Source: Nocardia fluminea (lineage in GTDB: Bacteria; Actinomycetota; Actinomycetes; Mycobacteriales; Mycobacteriaceae). From it: a DNA stretch of 64,000 nt. Positions 44,725 through 54,480 of the stretch are shown here, piece by piece; the first letter of the stretch is position 1, and every line of letters starts with the position of its first letter. Location of the stretch: NCBI RefSeq assembly GCF_002846365.1, contig NZ_PJMW01000002.1, forward strand, positions 2,232,001-2,296,000, read 5' to 3'. The notes beneath the pieces were generated by a model. That model was not told where the DNA came from. It ran no database searches and was given only the letters and a program-made list of their open reading frames with translations. Made by a program: the position numbers and the translations under genes.

Positions 44725-45459
44725 TCAGGAGCGGCGGGCGAACGAGCCGGGGCCCGCCTGGTCGCGTGGCTTGACGACGATGGTGTCGAGGTTGACGTGG
44801 GGTGGGCGGGTGGCCACGAAGCCGACGATTTCGGCGATGTCCTGGGCGTGCAGGGGGTCGATGCCCTCGTAGACCTTGGCGGCGCGGTCGGCGTCGCCGT
44901 CGAAGCGGACCAGCGAGAACTCGGTCTCCACGGCGCCGGGGGCGATCTCGGTGAGGCGGACCGGCTTGCCGAGCAACTCGCCGCGCAGGGTGCGGTGGGC
45001 GACGGCCTGGGCATGCTTGGCGGAGGTGTAGCCGGAGCCGTTGTCGTAGGTCTGCAGGGCGGCGATGGAGGTGATGGTGACGATCAGTCCGTCGCCGGAC
45101 GCGATCAGCTTCGGCAGCAGCGCCTTGGTGACCCGCAGGGTGCCCACGACGTTGGTCTCCCACATCCAGCGCCAGTCGTCGAGGTCGGCGTCGATGACCG
45201 GGGCCAGCCCCTTCGCCCCGCCCGCGTTGTTGACCAGCACGTCTACCCGGTCGACGGCGTCGGTGAACGCGCGCACCGAGTCCTCGGAGGTGACGTCGAG
45301 CTCGATGGCGGTGCCGCCGATCTCCTCGGCGAGGCGGCGCACCCGGTCGAACCGGCGGGCACCGACGTAAACGTGATAACCCTGCTTCGCCAGTTCCCGG
45401 GCGGTGGCTTCACCGATTCCCGAACTGGCTCCGGTGACGACGGCGGTGCGAATGCTCAT
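44725..45459 (-). CDS. Short-chain dehydrogenase/reductase (Rv0484c-like)
   Basis: A 244-residue SDR with the cofactor motif TGASSGIGEATARELA, NNAG, catalytic Ser region ITSIAAL and YTSAKHAQ (Tyr and Lys). It resembles YdfG/Rv0484c, oxidoreductases acting on hydroxy acids or unknown substrates. ATG 45459 lies eight bases after TAAGAT on the minus strand, fitting a leaderless mRNA. The longer open frame upstream has no family features. It is divergent from an alpha/beta hydrolase. Confidence 0.92.
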   Translation of the reverse strand: MSIRTAVVTGASSGIGEATARELAKQGYHVYVGARRFDRVRRLAEEIGGTAIELDVTSEDSVRAFTDAVDRVDVLVNNAGGAKGLAPVIDADLDDWRWMWETNVVGTLRVTKALLPKLIASGDGLIVTITSIAALQTYDNGSGYTSAKHAQAVAHRTLRGELLGKPVRLTEIAPGAVETEFSLVRFDGDADRAAKVYEGIDPLHAQDIAEIVGFVATRPPHVNLDTIVVKPRDQAGPGSFARRS

Positions 45460-45592
45460 GTTTGCCGATCTTATTCGCCCAGGATTCGCGGCCGCCATGG
45501 CTCCGATCACCGTGACGCCAGGCCCACCTCGCGTTCGTCGCGGCCGTGCTAGCCGGGACACGCTTCGCCACCGCGCCCGTTAGCCTGTCGGT

Positions 45593-46411
45593 ATGGCTGT
45601 TCGCGATGCTGTCGGTGCCGATGGAACGAGGATCGTCTACCGGGTGATCGGTACCGGTAGACCGCTGGTGCTGTTGCACGGCTGGGCCGGGAATCTGCGG
45701 TGCTGGGGGGCCGCCGCGGACGAGCTGGCCGAGCGCTACCGGGTGATCGCGGTCGATCTGCGCGGACACGGTTATTCCGACGATCCCGGCACCGGGTACG
45801 ACGATCCCAAGGCGTGGGCTGGTGATGTGGCCGCGGTGCTGGCCGCCGAGGGCGTCGACGCCGGTGCGGTGCTGCTGGGCTGGTCCTATGGCGGGATCGT
45901 CGCCACCGACTACCTGGCCACTTACGGCACCTCGGCTGTCGCCGGTGTCGTCTATTGCGGCGCGCCCGCGCATATCGGACGTGACGTGCCCGGTGCGGCC
46001 CCGGGGCCGTCGATGGAGAAGGCGATTCCGGGAGTGTTCGACGAGGCCGCCGGGCGGGCGGTGCGCGCGTTCTCGGTGTTCGGCAATGCCAATACCGGCC
46101 CCGGCGCGGACAAGGGCGTCGACGCGCAGCGGCTGTTCGGCGGCAGTCTCGCGACAGCGCCTTCGGTGCGCAAGGCGCTGTTCTACCGCACGATCGACAA
46201 CACCGAAACCCTTCGTGCCCTGGATGTTCCGGTGCTCGTACTGCACGGTACAGATGACCCCGTGGTGCCTGTGGCCAATGGCCAATACATTCTTGACAAC
46301 GCCCCTGACGCTCGCGGTTCCCTGTGGGAAGGGGCGCTGCACGGGCTGTTCATCGAGGACCGCCCACGCTTCGTTGCCGAGGTCAGCGCGTTTATCGACC
46401 AACTGGACTGA
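45593..46411 (+). CDS. Alpha/beta hydrolase
   Basis: A 272-residue hydrolase with the haloperoxidase/esterase layout: LVLLHGWAGNLRCW (oxyanion loop), VDLRGHGYSDDPG, nucleophile elbow LLGWSYGGI, VLVLHGTDDPVVP (Asp) and GALHGLFIED (His). No signal peptide. ATG 45593 follows TAGCCT by six bases, consistent with a leaderless transcript. Substrate unknown. Confidence 0.88.
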   Translation: MAVRDAVGADGTRIVYRVIGTGRPLVLLHGWAGNLRCWGAAADELAERYRVIAVDLRGHGYSDDPGTGYDDPKAWAGDVAAVLAAEGVDAGAVLLGWSYGGIVATDYLATYGTSAVAGVVYCGAPAHIGRDVPGAAPGPSMEKAIPGVFDEAAGRAVRAFSVFGNANTGPGADKGVDAQRLFGGSLATAPSVRKALFYRTIDNTETLRALDVPVLVLHGTDDPVVPVANGQYILDNAPDARGSLWEGALHGLFIEDRPRFVAEVSAFIDQLD

Positions 46412-46442
46412 GTCCGCCAAACCCCACAGCTCTGAATCGTTA

Positions 46443-46457
46443 ATGTTTCAGAAACAT
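46443..46457. promoter_or_regulatory. Perfect 15-bp palindrome upstream of the first mycolyltransferase-like gene
   Basis: ATGTTTC-A-GAAACAT is fully symmetric around one base. It lies 24 bases before a -10-like TACTCT (46481-46486) and 73 bases before the start codon, so it covers the -35 region. A dimeric regulator is likely but unidentified. Confidence 0.5.
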
Positions 46458-46529
46458 GTCCGGGGCAGGTGAGGGCGACCTACTCTGAGCTCGACGGCCA
46501 TGTCCCGCGGCCGGGCATGGAGGTGGCGC

Positions 46530-47546
46530 ATGAGCGTCTTGACGCGATGTGTGCTGACTCTTGCGGTAGGTGTGGCGGTGTATGCCGCCCCGGTCGCCGG
46601 CGCGGGCCCGGCTCCCGACGGCCCGCGGCTGATCTCGGTCGCGCCCGGTCCCGGCCGCGTCGTCGAACTCGTGGTGCACTCCGCCGCGATGGCGAAAGCG
46701 GTGACCGTCGCGGTGCTGCCCGCCGCGGACCGCTCGGCGAAGGCGCCGGTCCTGTATCTGCTCAACGGCGTCGACGGTGGCGTCGGTCCCGCCGGTGATT
46801 GGCGCGACGGCGGAAACTGGATCACCCGCGCCGACGCCGACTCTTTCTTCGCCGGCAAGCAGGTGACCGTCGTGATGCCGATCGGCGGCGCGGGCAGCTA
46901 CTACACCGACTGGCGCGCCGATGATCCCGTCCTCGGCCGCCAGCGCTGGACCACCTTCCTCACCCGCGAATTACCGGGCGTCATCGACGCCGAATTCCAC
47001 GGAACCGGGGCCAATGCCGTTGCGGGCGTGTCGATGGCGGGCACCGCCGCCTTCCAGCTGGCGCTCGCCGCGCCCCGGCTCTACACCGCGGTCGGCTCCT
47101 ACAGCGGCTGCGTCTCCACCAGTGGTCCCCAAGGCCATGCCATCGTCAACACCGTCGTCTCCGGTCAGAACGGAGACCCTGTGAACATGTGGGGACAACC
47201 CGGCGACCCGCTCTGGGCCGCCAACGACCCCTTCCTGCACGCCGAGCGCCTGCGCGGCCTGGCGATCTACGTCTCCTCCGGCACCGGTCTGCCCGGTGCG
47301 CTCGACACCGTCGACGGGCCAGGACTGGACGGTGATTCGATGAAGCTCGTCGACCAGCTGATCGTCGGCGGCGCGCTCGACGCGGTCACCGGGCTGTGTA
47401 CCCAGCAGCTCGCCGCCCGCCTCCGTGACCTGGCCATCCCCGCCACGGTCGACCTGCGCCCCAACGGAACTCACTCCTGGGGCTATTGGCGCGACGATCT
47501 CCGGCACTCCTGGCCGATGTTCGCCGCGGCCCTGCGCGTCGGCTGA
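46530..47546 (+). CDS. Secreted mycolyltransferase-type esterase, first of a tandem pair
   Basis: A 338-residue exported protein with a signal peptide (MSVLTRCVLTLAVGVAVYAAPVAGA). It has the antigen-85-like alpha/beta fold: VLYLLNGVDGG, VVMPIGGAGSYYTDW, LTRELPGVIDAEF, nucleophile GVSMAG (Ser168), SYSGCVSTSG, and the catalytic His315 in NGTHSWGYW. Mycolyltransferases move mycolic acids between trehalose and arabinogalactan in the cell wall. ATG 46530 follows GGAGGTG; an ATG 30 bases upstream is in frame. The next gene is a paralogue. Confidence 0.9.
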   Translation: MSVLTRCVLTLAVGVAVYAAPVAGAGPAPDGPRLISVAPGPGRVVELVVHSAAMAKAVTVAVLPAADRSAKAPVLYLLNGVDGGVGPAGDWRDGGNWITRADADSFFAGKQVTVVMPIGGAGSYYTDWRADDPVLGRQRWTTFLTRELPGVIDAEFHGTGANAVAGVSMAGTAAFQLALAAPRLYTAVGSYSGCVSTSGPQGHAIVNTVVSGQNGDPVNMWGQPGDPLWAANDPFLHAERLRGLAIYVSSGTGLPGALDTVDGPGLDGDSMKLVDQLIVGGALDAVTGLCTQQLAARLRDLAIPATVDLRPNGTHSWGYWRDDLRHSWPMFAAALRVG

Positions 47547-47986
47547 ACGCTCCCGCTCCGGTCGCGTCCGGCGGCATGTGCGGCGCGATCTGCCTGCGGT
47601 TTTCGGTGTGAGCTTCGCCATGTCCTCGGTGCTGCTAATGAGTTCGCAGACTTGTTGCGTCATCTTTCGCAATTCACGATATGAAACGAAAAGGTCCGGT
47701 CGGTCTATTCGCGTGGGGCGAAGTATGCCCACAGGTAGACGGGCGTTACTCGGGTCATGACGTGCGGGCTCGATGTCCACGCAGGTAGAATCGATGACGT
47801 GATTGGTCTGCCGCGCCGATGTGATCGGCCTGTGATTGTTCTCGCTAACCAATCAGATCAGACGTCCAGAGTTCAGGAAAATCTTCTGGGAACCGTCACA
47901 GACTTTCACTGAATTCGTGTGTAGCGTTCTGGAATGTCGTTGGATCGTATGTGGAGAAGAAGATTCGGCGTCGAGAACGGAGTTCG
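47547..47986 (+). other. 440-bp intergenic region between the tandem mycolyltransferase-like genes
   Basis: The region is AT-richer than its surroundings from about 47640 on. I see no ORF with a good start and coding character and no clear hairpin terminator. It probably carries an independent promoter for the second gene, whose start is preceded by GGAG. Confidence 0.5.
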
Positions 47987-48982
47987 ATGATGTTTGGTCG
48001 GGCAGTGGGCGTACGGGTCGCAGTGACCGTGCTCGGCTTGTTGGCCGGTGTCGTGGTCGGGGTGCCCGCAGGCGCCGATCCGGGGGCCGCGCGGATCGAG
48101 GATCAGCGCGTCGAACCGGATCGCACCATCGATGTGGGCGTGTACTCACCGGCGATGGACATCGTCACCCGGGTGCGGGTATTGCGGGCAGCGGATCCGA
48201 AAGCGCCTGCGCCGACGCTGTATCTGCTCAACGGGGTCGGTGGCGGCAGCGACGGCAATTGGCTCGATCGCACCGATGTCGTCGAGTTCTTCAAGGACAA
48301 ACAGGTCAATGTGGTGATCCCGTTCGGCGGGGCCGGAAGCTATTTCGCCGACTGGCGCACCGACGATCCGGTCCTCGGTAAGCAGCGGTGGGCCACGTTC
48401 CTCACCAAGGAACTCCCGCCCGTGATCGACGCGGAGTTCGGCGGCACCGGCGCCAACGCCATCGCGGGCCTGTCGATGGCGGGAACCTCGGTGTTCCAGC
48501 TCGCGCTCGGTGAACCGGGCCTGTACCGAGCGATCGGGTCCTACAGCGGGTGCGTGCGCACCAGTGATCCACGCGGACAGGCGATCGTGCGGACCGTGGT
48601 GGGCAGCAGGCTCGGCAACGCGGCCAACATGTGGGGGCCACCCACCGATCCCGCCTGGTCGGCCAACGACCCCTACCTGCACGCGGAAGCCTTGCGCGGC
48701 ACCGACGTCTACATCTCCTCCGGCACCGGCATTCCCGGCCCGTACGACACCGTCGCAGGCGCCCAGGGCGACCCGGTGCAGCTGTCCATGCAGTTGCTGT
48801 TCGGCGCGGGGCTCGAGGCCGTCACGAATCTGTGCACCCAGCAGCTACGTGATCGGCTGCAGACGCTCGGCATCCCCGCGACGGTGGACCTGCGGCCCAA
48901 CGGCACCCACTCGTGGGGCTACTGGGAGCAGGACATGCACAAATCGTGGCCCGTGTTCGAGGCGGCGCTCAACCGCGCGTGA
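47987..48982 (+). CDS. Secreted mycolyltransferase-type esterase, second of a tandem pair
   Basis: A 331-residue exported protein with a signal peptide ([20 protein letters not shown], then DPG). The fold matches the preceding gene: [31 protein letters not shown], nucleophile GLSMAG (Ser163), [11 protein letters not shown] and His in NGTHSWGYW. Both keep the CTQQL segment near the end. The duplicates are clearly diverged. ATG 47987 and 47990 are adjacent; GGAG lies upstream. Confidence 0.9.
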   Translation: MMFGRAVGVRVAVTVLGLLAGVVVGVPAGADPGAARIEDQRVEPDRTIDVGVYSPAMDIVTRVRVLRAADPKAPAPTLYLLNGVGGGSDGNWLDRTDVVEFFKDKQVNVVIPFGGAGSYFADWRTDDPVLGKQRWATFLTKELPPVIDAEFGGTGANAIAGLSMAGTSVFQLALGEPGLYRAIGSYSGCVRTSDPRGQAIVRTVVGSRLGNAANMWGPPTDPAWSANDPYLHAEALRGTDVYISSGTGIPGPYDTVAGAQGDPVQLSMQLLFGAGLEAVTNLCTQQLRDRLQTLGIPATVDLRPNGTHSWGYWEQDMHKSWPVFEAALNRA

Positions 48983-49143
48983 CGGCCGAACGCGAAGGCC
49001 GAAATCCGCTCGCGCGCGAGCGGCGGATCAGGCAGGCTCGACCGCGACGAGTACGTGAACTCACTCACGAACGCGCTGTGACAGCCGTCACCGAACCCGG
49101 TAGGGGCATCGGTGGCGGCGTCGCGGCGTGCACACTGGAGGGT

Positions 49144-50493
49144 GTGAGCCAGCGTCGTCCCGATCTTCTGCCCCATCGCATCGCGGTGCTGTCGGTGCAT
49201 ACCTCGCCGCTGGCGCAGCCCGGCACCGGGGACGCGGGCGGGATGAACGTCTACGTGCTGCACACCGCGCTCGAGCTGGCCAAACGAGGCACCGAGGTGG
49301 AGATCTTCACCCGCGCGACCTCCTCCGAGCTGCCGCCGGTGGCCGAAGCGGGCCCCGGTGTGATCGTGCGCCATGTGGTCGCGGGCCCGTTCGAGGGACT
49401 CGACAAGCACGAGCTGCCCACCCAGCTGTGTCCGTTCACCGCCGAGGTACTGCGCCAGGAAGCGCGCCACCTGCCCGGCCACTACGACCTCGTGCATTCG
49501 CACTACTGGCTCTCCGGCCAGGTCGGCTGGCTCGCGCGCGACCGCTGGCGGGTGCCGCTGGTGCACACCGCGCACACCCTCGCCGCGGTGAAGAACGCCG
49601 CGCTGGCCGAAGGGGACACCCCTGAACCCGAAAGCAGGGTGATCGGTGAGAAGCAGGTGATCGCCGAGTCCGACCGGCTGGTGGCCAACACCGGTGACGA
49701 AGCCCGTCAGCTCGTCGCTCTCTACGGCGCCTCACCCGATCGCATCGACGTGGTGCCGCCCGGCGCCGATCTCACCCGCTACCGGCCCGGCGACAAGCTC
49801 GCCGCGCGCACCGAACTCGGGTTGCGCGCCGACGAGCAGATCGTGGCGTTCATCGGCCGGATCCAGCCGCTCAAGGCCCCCGATGTCCTCGTGCGCGCCG
49901 CGGCCGAGCTGCTGAGCCGTGACCCGAGCCGGAAGTTGCGCGTACTGATCGTGGGCGGGCCGTCCGGCACCGGACTGGCCAGGCCCGACGCGCTGATCGA
50001 ACTGGCCGCCGATCTCGGCATCGCCGAGCGGGTCACGTTCCTGCCACCGCAGCCCGCCGACAAGCTGGTGCAGGTGTACCGCGCGGCCGACGTGGTGGCG
50101 GTGCCCAGCTACAACGAATCCTTCGGCCTGGTCGCCATCGAAGCGCAGGCCAGCGGTACCCCCGTGCTCGCCGCCGATGTCGGCGGTCTCGGCACCGCCG
50201 TCCGCGACCGCGAATCCGGCCTGCTCGTGCCGGGGCACCGCACCCCCGACTGGGCCGACGCGCTGGCCGCCCTGCTCGACGATCCCGACCGGCTCACCCG
50301 CATGGGCGCCACCGCCGTCGAGCACGCGAGCCGGTTCTCCTGGGCGCACACCGCCGACGGCCTGCTCGACAGCTACGCTGCCGCGATGGCCGGGTTCAGA
50401 ACCGAACGCGGCCCGATCGCCCTGCACGCGGGCGAGACCAGACAGGCCAGATCGCGGGCGCTGTTGCGGCGCCGGACAGGAGTGCGCAGGTGA
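49144..50493 (+). CDS. mshA: D-inositol-3-phosphate glycosyltransferase (mycothiol synthesis)
   Basis: A 449-residue GT4 enzyme that joins N-acetylglucosamine from UDP-GlcNAc to inositol 3-phosphate, the first step of mycothiol synthesis. Signatures: [56 protein letters not shown] and the donor-site [22 protein letters not shown] 49144 starts seven bases after a -10-like CACACT, so the mRNA may be leaderless; an upstream GTG (49078) would add 22 weakly conserved residues. It overlaps the ybjN gene by four bases. Confidence 0.94.
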   Translation: MSQRRPDLLPHRIAVLSVHTSPLAQPGTGDAGGMNVYVLHTALELAKRGTEVEIFTRATSSELPPVAEAGPGVIVRHVVAGPFEGLDKHELPTQLCPFTAEVLRQEARHLPGHYDLVHSHYWLSGQVGWLARDRWRVPLVHTAHTLAAVKNAALAEGDTPEPESRVIGEKQVIAESDRLVANTGDEARQLVALYGASPDRIDVVPPGADLTRYRPGDKLAARTELGLRADEQIVAFIGRIQPLKAPDVLVRAAAELLSRDPSRKLRVLIVGGPSGTGLARPDALIELAADLGIAERVTFLPPQPADKLVQVYRAADVVAVPSYNESFGLVAIEAQASGTPVLAADVGGLGTAVRDRESGLLVPGHRTPDWADALAALLDDPDRLTRMGATAVEHASRFSWAHTADGLLDSYAAAMAGFRTERGPIALHAGETRQARSRALLRRRTGVRR

Positions 50494-50984
50494 GCACCGT
50501 TTCCCAGGTCATCGACGACACGCTGCGCGAGCGCGAGATCGAATACACCCGGCACGGTGACGACACGTTCATCGTGGTGCTGCCCGGCGAACGCAAACTG
50601 AAGACCACGGTGATGCTGACCGTCGGCAAGCACGGTGTGCGCATCGAATCGTTCGTGTGCCGCAAGCCCGACGAGAACTTCGAAGGCGTCTACAAATACC
50701 TGCTGCGCCGCAACCGCCGCCTCTACGGCGTGGCCTACACCCTCGACAATGTCGGCGACATCTACCTGGTCGGCCGCATGTCCGCCGAGTCGGTCACCGC
50801 CGACGAACTCGACCGTATCTTCGGTCAGACGCTCGAAGCCGTCGACAACGACTTCAACATGCTGCTGGAGCTCGGTTTCGCGGAATCCATTCGCAAGGAA
50901 TGGAAGTGGCGGGTCTCGCGGGGTGAGTCACTGAAGAACCTGCGCGCCTTCGAGCACATCATCGACGACGCCGACAAGGTCTGA
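50490..50984 (+). CDS. YbjN domain protein (Rv0487-like)
   Basis: A 164-residue protein of the YbjN/TY3 type, a fold related to type III secretion chaperones. Segments include [42 protein letters not shown] and [21 protein letters not shown]. Function unknown. Its GTG overlaps the mshA stop (GTGA), and the same pair is found in mycobacteria, which links it to mycothiol synthesis by context only. A strong terminator follows. Confidence 0.9.
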   Translation: MSTVSQVIDDTLREREIEYTRHGDDTFIVVLPGERKLKTTVMLTVGKHGVRIESFVCRKPDENFEGVYKYLLRRNRRLYGVAYTLDNVGDIYLVGRMSAESVTADELDRIFGQTLEAVDNDFNMLLELGFAESIRKEWKWRVSRGESLKNLRAFEHIIDDADKV

Positions 50985-50990
50985 ACACGA

Positions 50991-51024
50991 CGATGCCGGG
51001 CAGGAGAGTTCCTGCCCGGCATCG
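50991..51024. terminator. Bidirectional terminator after the mshA operon
   Basis: A perfect 15-bp stem (50991-51005 with 51010-51024) with loop GAGT sits between the convergent ybjN and lipase genes. Confidence 0.88.
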
Positions 51025-51033
51025 CCTATCGGA

Positions 51034-52209
51034 TCAGCAGTTCGTCGGAACCGGTTCGTTGCGGAAACGGGCCTCGACGTAGTTCCAGGCATCGGGGAAG
51101 CCCGCCACCGCGGCGGTCATGTGCTCGGAGATCTCGACCGTGTTCAGCTGCACCGGCGAACCCTGACCGCACCAGCGTGCGATGGTCTCGGCGACCGGAG
51201 CGTACGGGGTGAGGATGTCGTACTTGCCCTGCCAGATGTAGGTGGGTGCGGTGGGCGCGCCCTGGAAGTGCACGAGGCTGTTCTCACGCAGCACACCGCG
51301 GGCCACCTGGCTGCCCATCAGTTCCTTGGACGCCGCCATCTGCTCGGCGTTGCGCAGGGCACCGTGGAACAGCAGGAAGCGGCGGCACGCGTCCTTGGTG
51401 AATTCCCGGAACCACAGGCCGTTCTCGTTGAGCTGGTCCGACACCGGAACCTGCTGCGGGTACTCGCGCTCGATGCCCATCGCGGCGGCGAAGGCGAGGC
51501 CGAAGCCGGGGTGCGGCGCGAAACCCAGTGCGTCGGCCATCATTTCGAGGTCGGCGGGGATACCGCCGGACACCACGGCCGCGAGCTTCAGCTCCGGTGC
51601 GTAGGTGGGCTGCAACGCACCCGCCCACGCGGTGGCCATGCCGCCGCCGGAGTAGCCGGCGATCGCGACCGGCGAGTTGCCGACGCCGAGCTCGGCGACC
51701 TTCTGCACCGCGCGCACGCTGTCGAGGGTGACCATGCCGCTGAGCTTGGCCGCACCGTAGGCCACCGTGGGGCCGAGGTAATCGGGCACCGAGATCGCCC
51801 AGCCACGCGCCAACGGCAGCATGGCGCCGGGCGCGTCCTGCAGCTCGCCGTTGAACAGCGACTGCGACGGGTTGCAGCGGGTGCCGATGGAATTGATCAG
51901 TGCCTGGTACGAGACCAGCGGCGGGTTCTTCACGCCGACCGGCATGAGCACGGTGGTGATGCCCATGATCGCGTCGCCCGCCGAATTGGTGGAACGGAAC
52001 GCGACCTGGTGGCCCTCGGTGCCCGGGTACATCCAGGTGTCGATGTTGCGGGTCCGCACGACGTCGCCGGGTGCCAGCGCGGCGATGTCGGCGGGTGCGG
52101 TGAAGAACGGATCCGGATCAGGCGTCGGATACAGCGGGTTCGCCCCCGCGGGTGCGGCGAACAAGCCCACCGATAGCAGACTCAACACCAGTACAGCGAT
52201 TTTCGACAC
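51034..52209 (-). CDS. Secreted lipase (LIP family)
   Basis: A 391-residue exported lipase with a signal peptide (MSKIAVLVLSLLSVGLFAAPAGA). PF03583-type motifs: the region VPDYLGPTVAYGAA, nucleophile elbow AIAGYSGGGMATAWA, and the end region WQGKYDILTPYAPVAE (Asp) followed by EHMTAAVAGFPDAW (His). Cys at NSIGTRCNPSQS and near the C-terminus may pair after export. Similar in type to the lipase at 1100-2242, but diverged. Confidence 0.88.
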   Translation of the reverse strand: MSKIAVLVLSLLSVGLFAAPAGANPLYPTPDPDPFFTAPADIAALAPGDVVRTRNIDTWMYPGTEGHQVAFRSTNSAGDAIMGITTVLMPVGVKNPPLVSYQALINSIGTRCNPSQSLFNGELQDAPGAMLPLARGWAISVPDYLGPTVAYGAAKLSGMVTLDSVRAVQKVAELGVGNSPVAIAGYSGGGMATAWAGALQPTYAPELKLAAVVSGGIPADLEMMADALGFAPHPGFGLAFAAAMGIEREYPQQVPVSDQLNENGLWFREFTKDACRRFLLFHGALRNAEQMAASKELMGSQVARGVLRENSLVHFQGAPTAPTYIWQGKYDILTPYAPVAETIARWCGQGSPVQLNTVEISEHMTAAVAGFPDAWNYVEARFRNEPVPTNC

Positions 52210-52396
52210 AGCTTTCCTTCATCAACAGTAGTGCTGCCCAAACGAGACGACCCGACCCTGTCGAAGTATCTAACGAAAACCTGTGATTTGTACCGACCAG
52301 TAGTCAAAGTGTCGCGTGCCACATGTTGTGATGGCTCACACCAGGGGTTCGTGAGCGGTGCGGCGGCATGGGCGGGCGGCGCAGGTAGGAGAGGTG

Positions 52397-53290
52397 ATGA
52401 AGGTGCTGGCGCTCGATATCGGGGCGACGAAATTCGCTGCCGGAGTTGTGGACCCGCACTACCGGTTGCACGGTGTGCGCCGGGTGGCGGCCGCTTGCGA
52501 CGATCCGTGGGCGACGTGTCGAGACCTTCTGGTCGCTGTGGCGGATGACAACGAGGTGAGCGCGGTCGGGATCGGCGCCGCGGGACCGGTCGACGTACCC
52601 GCCGGAATGATCAGGCCGCTGAACCTGGCGGCGTGGCGCGGCGGGTTCGCGGTCGTCGAACACGTGCGCGCGCTGTTCCCGAAAGCGGTGGTGCGGTTGG
52701 CCATCGACGGCGCGTGCCTGGTGCTGGCCGAGCATCGGGTGGGCGGGTTGCGTGGGGTGGACAACGGGTTGGCGCTGACCGTGTCGTCGGGCGTCGGCGG
52801 GGGCATCGTCGCCGACGGCCGAGTGGTGCTGGGGCGCACGGGAAACGCCGGTCACCTCGGGCACATCGTGGTGCCCGGCGACGACACCGCGTGCCCCTGC
52901 GGGGGATTCGGCTGTGTGGAAGCCGTGGCGAGCGGGATGTCGTCGGTGCGCTGGGCGCGATCGCGTGGCTGGGTGGGGGAGACCGGGAAAGAACTCGCCG
53001 AGGCCGCCCATCGTGGTGACCGGATCGCGCTCGCCGCCATGGCGCGTGCGGGAACCGCTCTCGGTCAGGGAATTTCGTCGGCTGCCGCGCTCCTCGACGT
53101 GGATCGGGTGGTGATCAGCGGCGGGTTCGCGCAGTCGGGGGAGCCGCTGTGGGGGCCGTTGCGCGCTGCTGTGGCCCGGCATTCACGGCTCGAGTTCGTC
53201 GAAGAGCTGTCGGTGCGGCTGTCGACGTTGAGCGAGGGCGCCACGTTGGTGGGTGCGGGGGTGCTCGCGGTCGAGGCAGGGTCCGAATAG
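52397..53290 (+). CDS. ROK family sugar kinase-like protein (Rv0485 position)
   Basis: A 297-residue ROK protein. It begins at the phosphate motif (LALDIGATKFAAGVVD) and has no N-terminal HTH, so it is a kinase-type rather than a repressor-type member. It shows GIGAAGPVDVPAGMIRP, SSGVGGGIV, GNAGHLGHIVV (catalytic His zone) and the zinc motif CPCGGFGCVEAV. Glucose or related sugars are the likely substrates. ATG 52397 follows TAGGAGAGG. Confidence 0.87.
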   Translation: MKVLALDIGATKFAAGVVDPHYRLHGVRRVAAACDDPWATCRDLLVAVADDNEVSAVGIGAAGPVDVPAGMIRPLNLAAWRGGFAVVEHVRALFPKAVVRLAIDGACLVLAEHRVGGLRGVDNGLALTVSSGVGGGIVADGRVVLGRTGNAGHLGHIVVPGDDTACPCGGFGCVEAVASGMSSVRWARSRGWVGETGKELAEAAHRGDRIALAAMARAGTALGQGISSAAALLDVDRVVISGGFAQSGEPLWGPLRAAVARHSRLEFVEELSVRLSTLSEGATLVGAGVLAVEAGSE

Positions 53291-53391
53291 CGGCCGGCGC
53301 CGCGGGTTGCGGGCCCCTGGTCCCGCAACCGGGGCCTGAAGAGTCCGTGGGTGCTCGGGCGCGTTCGGGTCGACCTGTACGGCGGCGGGCG

Positions 53392-53397
53392 TAGCCT
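53392..53397 (+). promoter_or_regulatory. -10 box TAGCCT of the KOW mini-protein
   Basis: TAGCCT ends seven bases before GTG 53405, the same leaderless arrangement as at several other genes of this window, and decides the start of this short gene. Confidence 0.5.
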
Positions 53398-53404
53398 CCA
53401 TGAG

Positions 53405-53581
53405 GTGGCTGCCGACTACGTGCCGGGCGATGTCGTCCATATTCCGGAGGGTCCGTTCCAGGGAGTGTGCGCCGTAGTGCGTGAAGTCGACTCGGTGGCG
53501 TCACGATTACAGGTCGACGCGCTGGTCAAGGGCGGGCCGTACGAGATCGTCATCGGCTTCGACGAGGTGGAGTGGGCCTGA
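53405..53581 (+). CDS. Stand-alone KOW-domain-like mini-protein
   Basis: A 58-residue protein that seems to consist of one NusG/KOW-like domain: [33 protein letters not shown], and [11 protein letters not shown]. The Gly-Pro-Phe-x-Gly loop and strand pattern match the C-terminal domain of NusG, but the N-terminal NusG domain is absent. Such domains bind RNA, ribosomal protein S10 or Rho. GTG 53405 is placed by the TAGCCT box; GTG 53351 would add 18 residues. It lies between the ROK gene and gpmA. Confidence 0.6.
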   Translation: MAADYVPGDVVHIPEGPFQGVCAVVREVDSVASRLQVDALVKGGPYEIVIGFDEVEWA

Positions 53582-53607
53582 CATCCCCGCAATGCCAGAA
53601 TGACCCT

Positions 53608-54345
53608 ATGACCTACACCCTCGTGCTGCTGCGCCACGGCGAGAGCGAATGGAATGCCCTCAACCTGTTCACCGGTTGGGTGGACGTCCAACTCACCGAC
53701 AAGGGCATCGCCGAGGGTAAACGGGCCGGAGAGCTGCTCAAGGAAGCGGGCATCCTGCCCGACGTCGTCTACACCTCGCTGCTGCGTCGCGCGATCAGCA
53801 CCGCCGACAACGCGCTCGGCACCGCCGACCGGCTGTGGATCCCGGTCGTGCGCGACTGGCGCCTCAACGAGCGCCACTACGGCGATCTCCAAGGCAAGAA
53901 CAAGGAGCAGGTCCGCGAGCAGTACGGCCAGGAGCAGTTCATGCTGTGGCGTCGCAGCTACGACACCCCGCCGCCGCCGATCCAGCCCGACAACCCGTAC
54001 AGCCAGGAAGGCGACCCGCGGTACGCGGGCATCGAGGTCCCGAAGACCGAGTGCCTGCTCGACGTCGTCAAGCGGATGGTCCCCTACTGGGAGGACACCA
54101 TCTCCAAGGAACTGCTGACCGGCAAGACCGTACTGGTCGCCGCGCACGGCAACTCGCTGCGCGCCCTGGTCAAGCACCTCGACGGCATCTCCGACGAGGA
54201 CATCTCCGGCCTCAACATCCCCACCGGCATCCCGCTGGTCTACGAACTGGACGAGAACATGCGCCCGGTGAAGGCCGCCGAGTACCTGGACCCCGCGGCC
54301 GCCGCCGCCGGTGCCGCCGCTGTCGCCAACCAGGGCGGCAAGTAA
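53608..54345 (+). CDS. gpmA: 2,3-bisphosphoglycerate-dependent phosphoglycerate mutase
   Basis: A 245-residue glycolytic enzyme interconverting 3- and 2-phosphoglycerate. The phosphohistidine motif [10 protein letters not shown] is at the N-terminus; [24 protein letters not shown] and the second catalytic His in [15 protein letters not shown] follow. It ends in an Ala-rich tail. ATG 53608 sits six bases after CAGAAT, so the transcript may be leaderless. A strong terminator follows. It corresponds to Rv0489 (gpm1). Confidence 0.97.
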   Translation: MTYTLVLLRHGESEWNALNLFTGWVDVQLTDKGIAEGKRAGELLKEAGILPDVVYTSLLRRAISTADNALGTADRLWIPVVRDWRLNERHYGDLQGKNKEQVREQYGQEQFMLWRRSYDTPPPPIQPDNPYSQEGDPRYAGIEVPKTECLLDVVKRMVPYWEDTISKELLTGKTVLVAAHGNSLRALVKHLDGISDEDISGLNIPTGIPLVYELDENMRPVKAAEYLDPAAAAAGAAAVANQGGK

Positions 54346-54356
54346 CTCCAGCGCTT

Positions 54357-54389
54357 CGGCCCCACACCCTTTCGACGGGTGTGGGGCCG
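54357..54389 (+). terminator. Terminator of gpmA
   Basis: A perfect 13-bp stem (CGGCCCCACACCC with GGGTGTGGGGCCG) and a seven-base loop lie 11 bases after the gpmA stop. Downstream is CTGTGTTCTCC, a weak T-run. Confidence 0.82.
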
Positions 54390-54480
54390 CTGTGTTCTCC
54401 GGCGATGTCACACCCGGGACAGCTGTGTCGTCACCTCGGTAGATACCGCGAAACACGCGGCTGCCGAAGGAGTCACGCTC

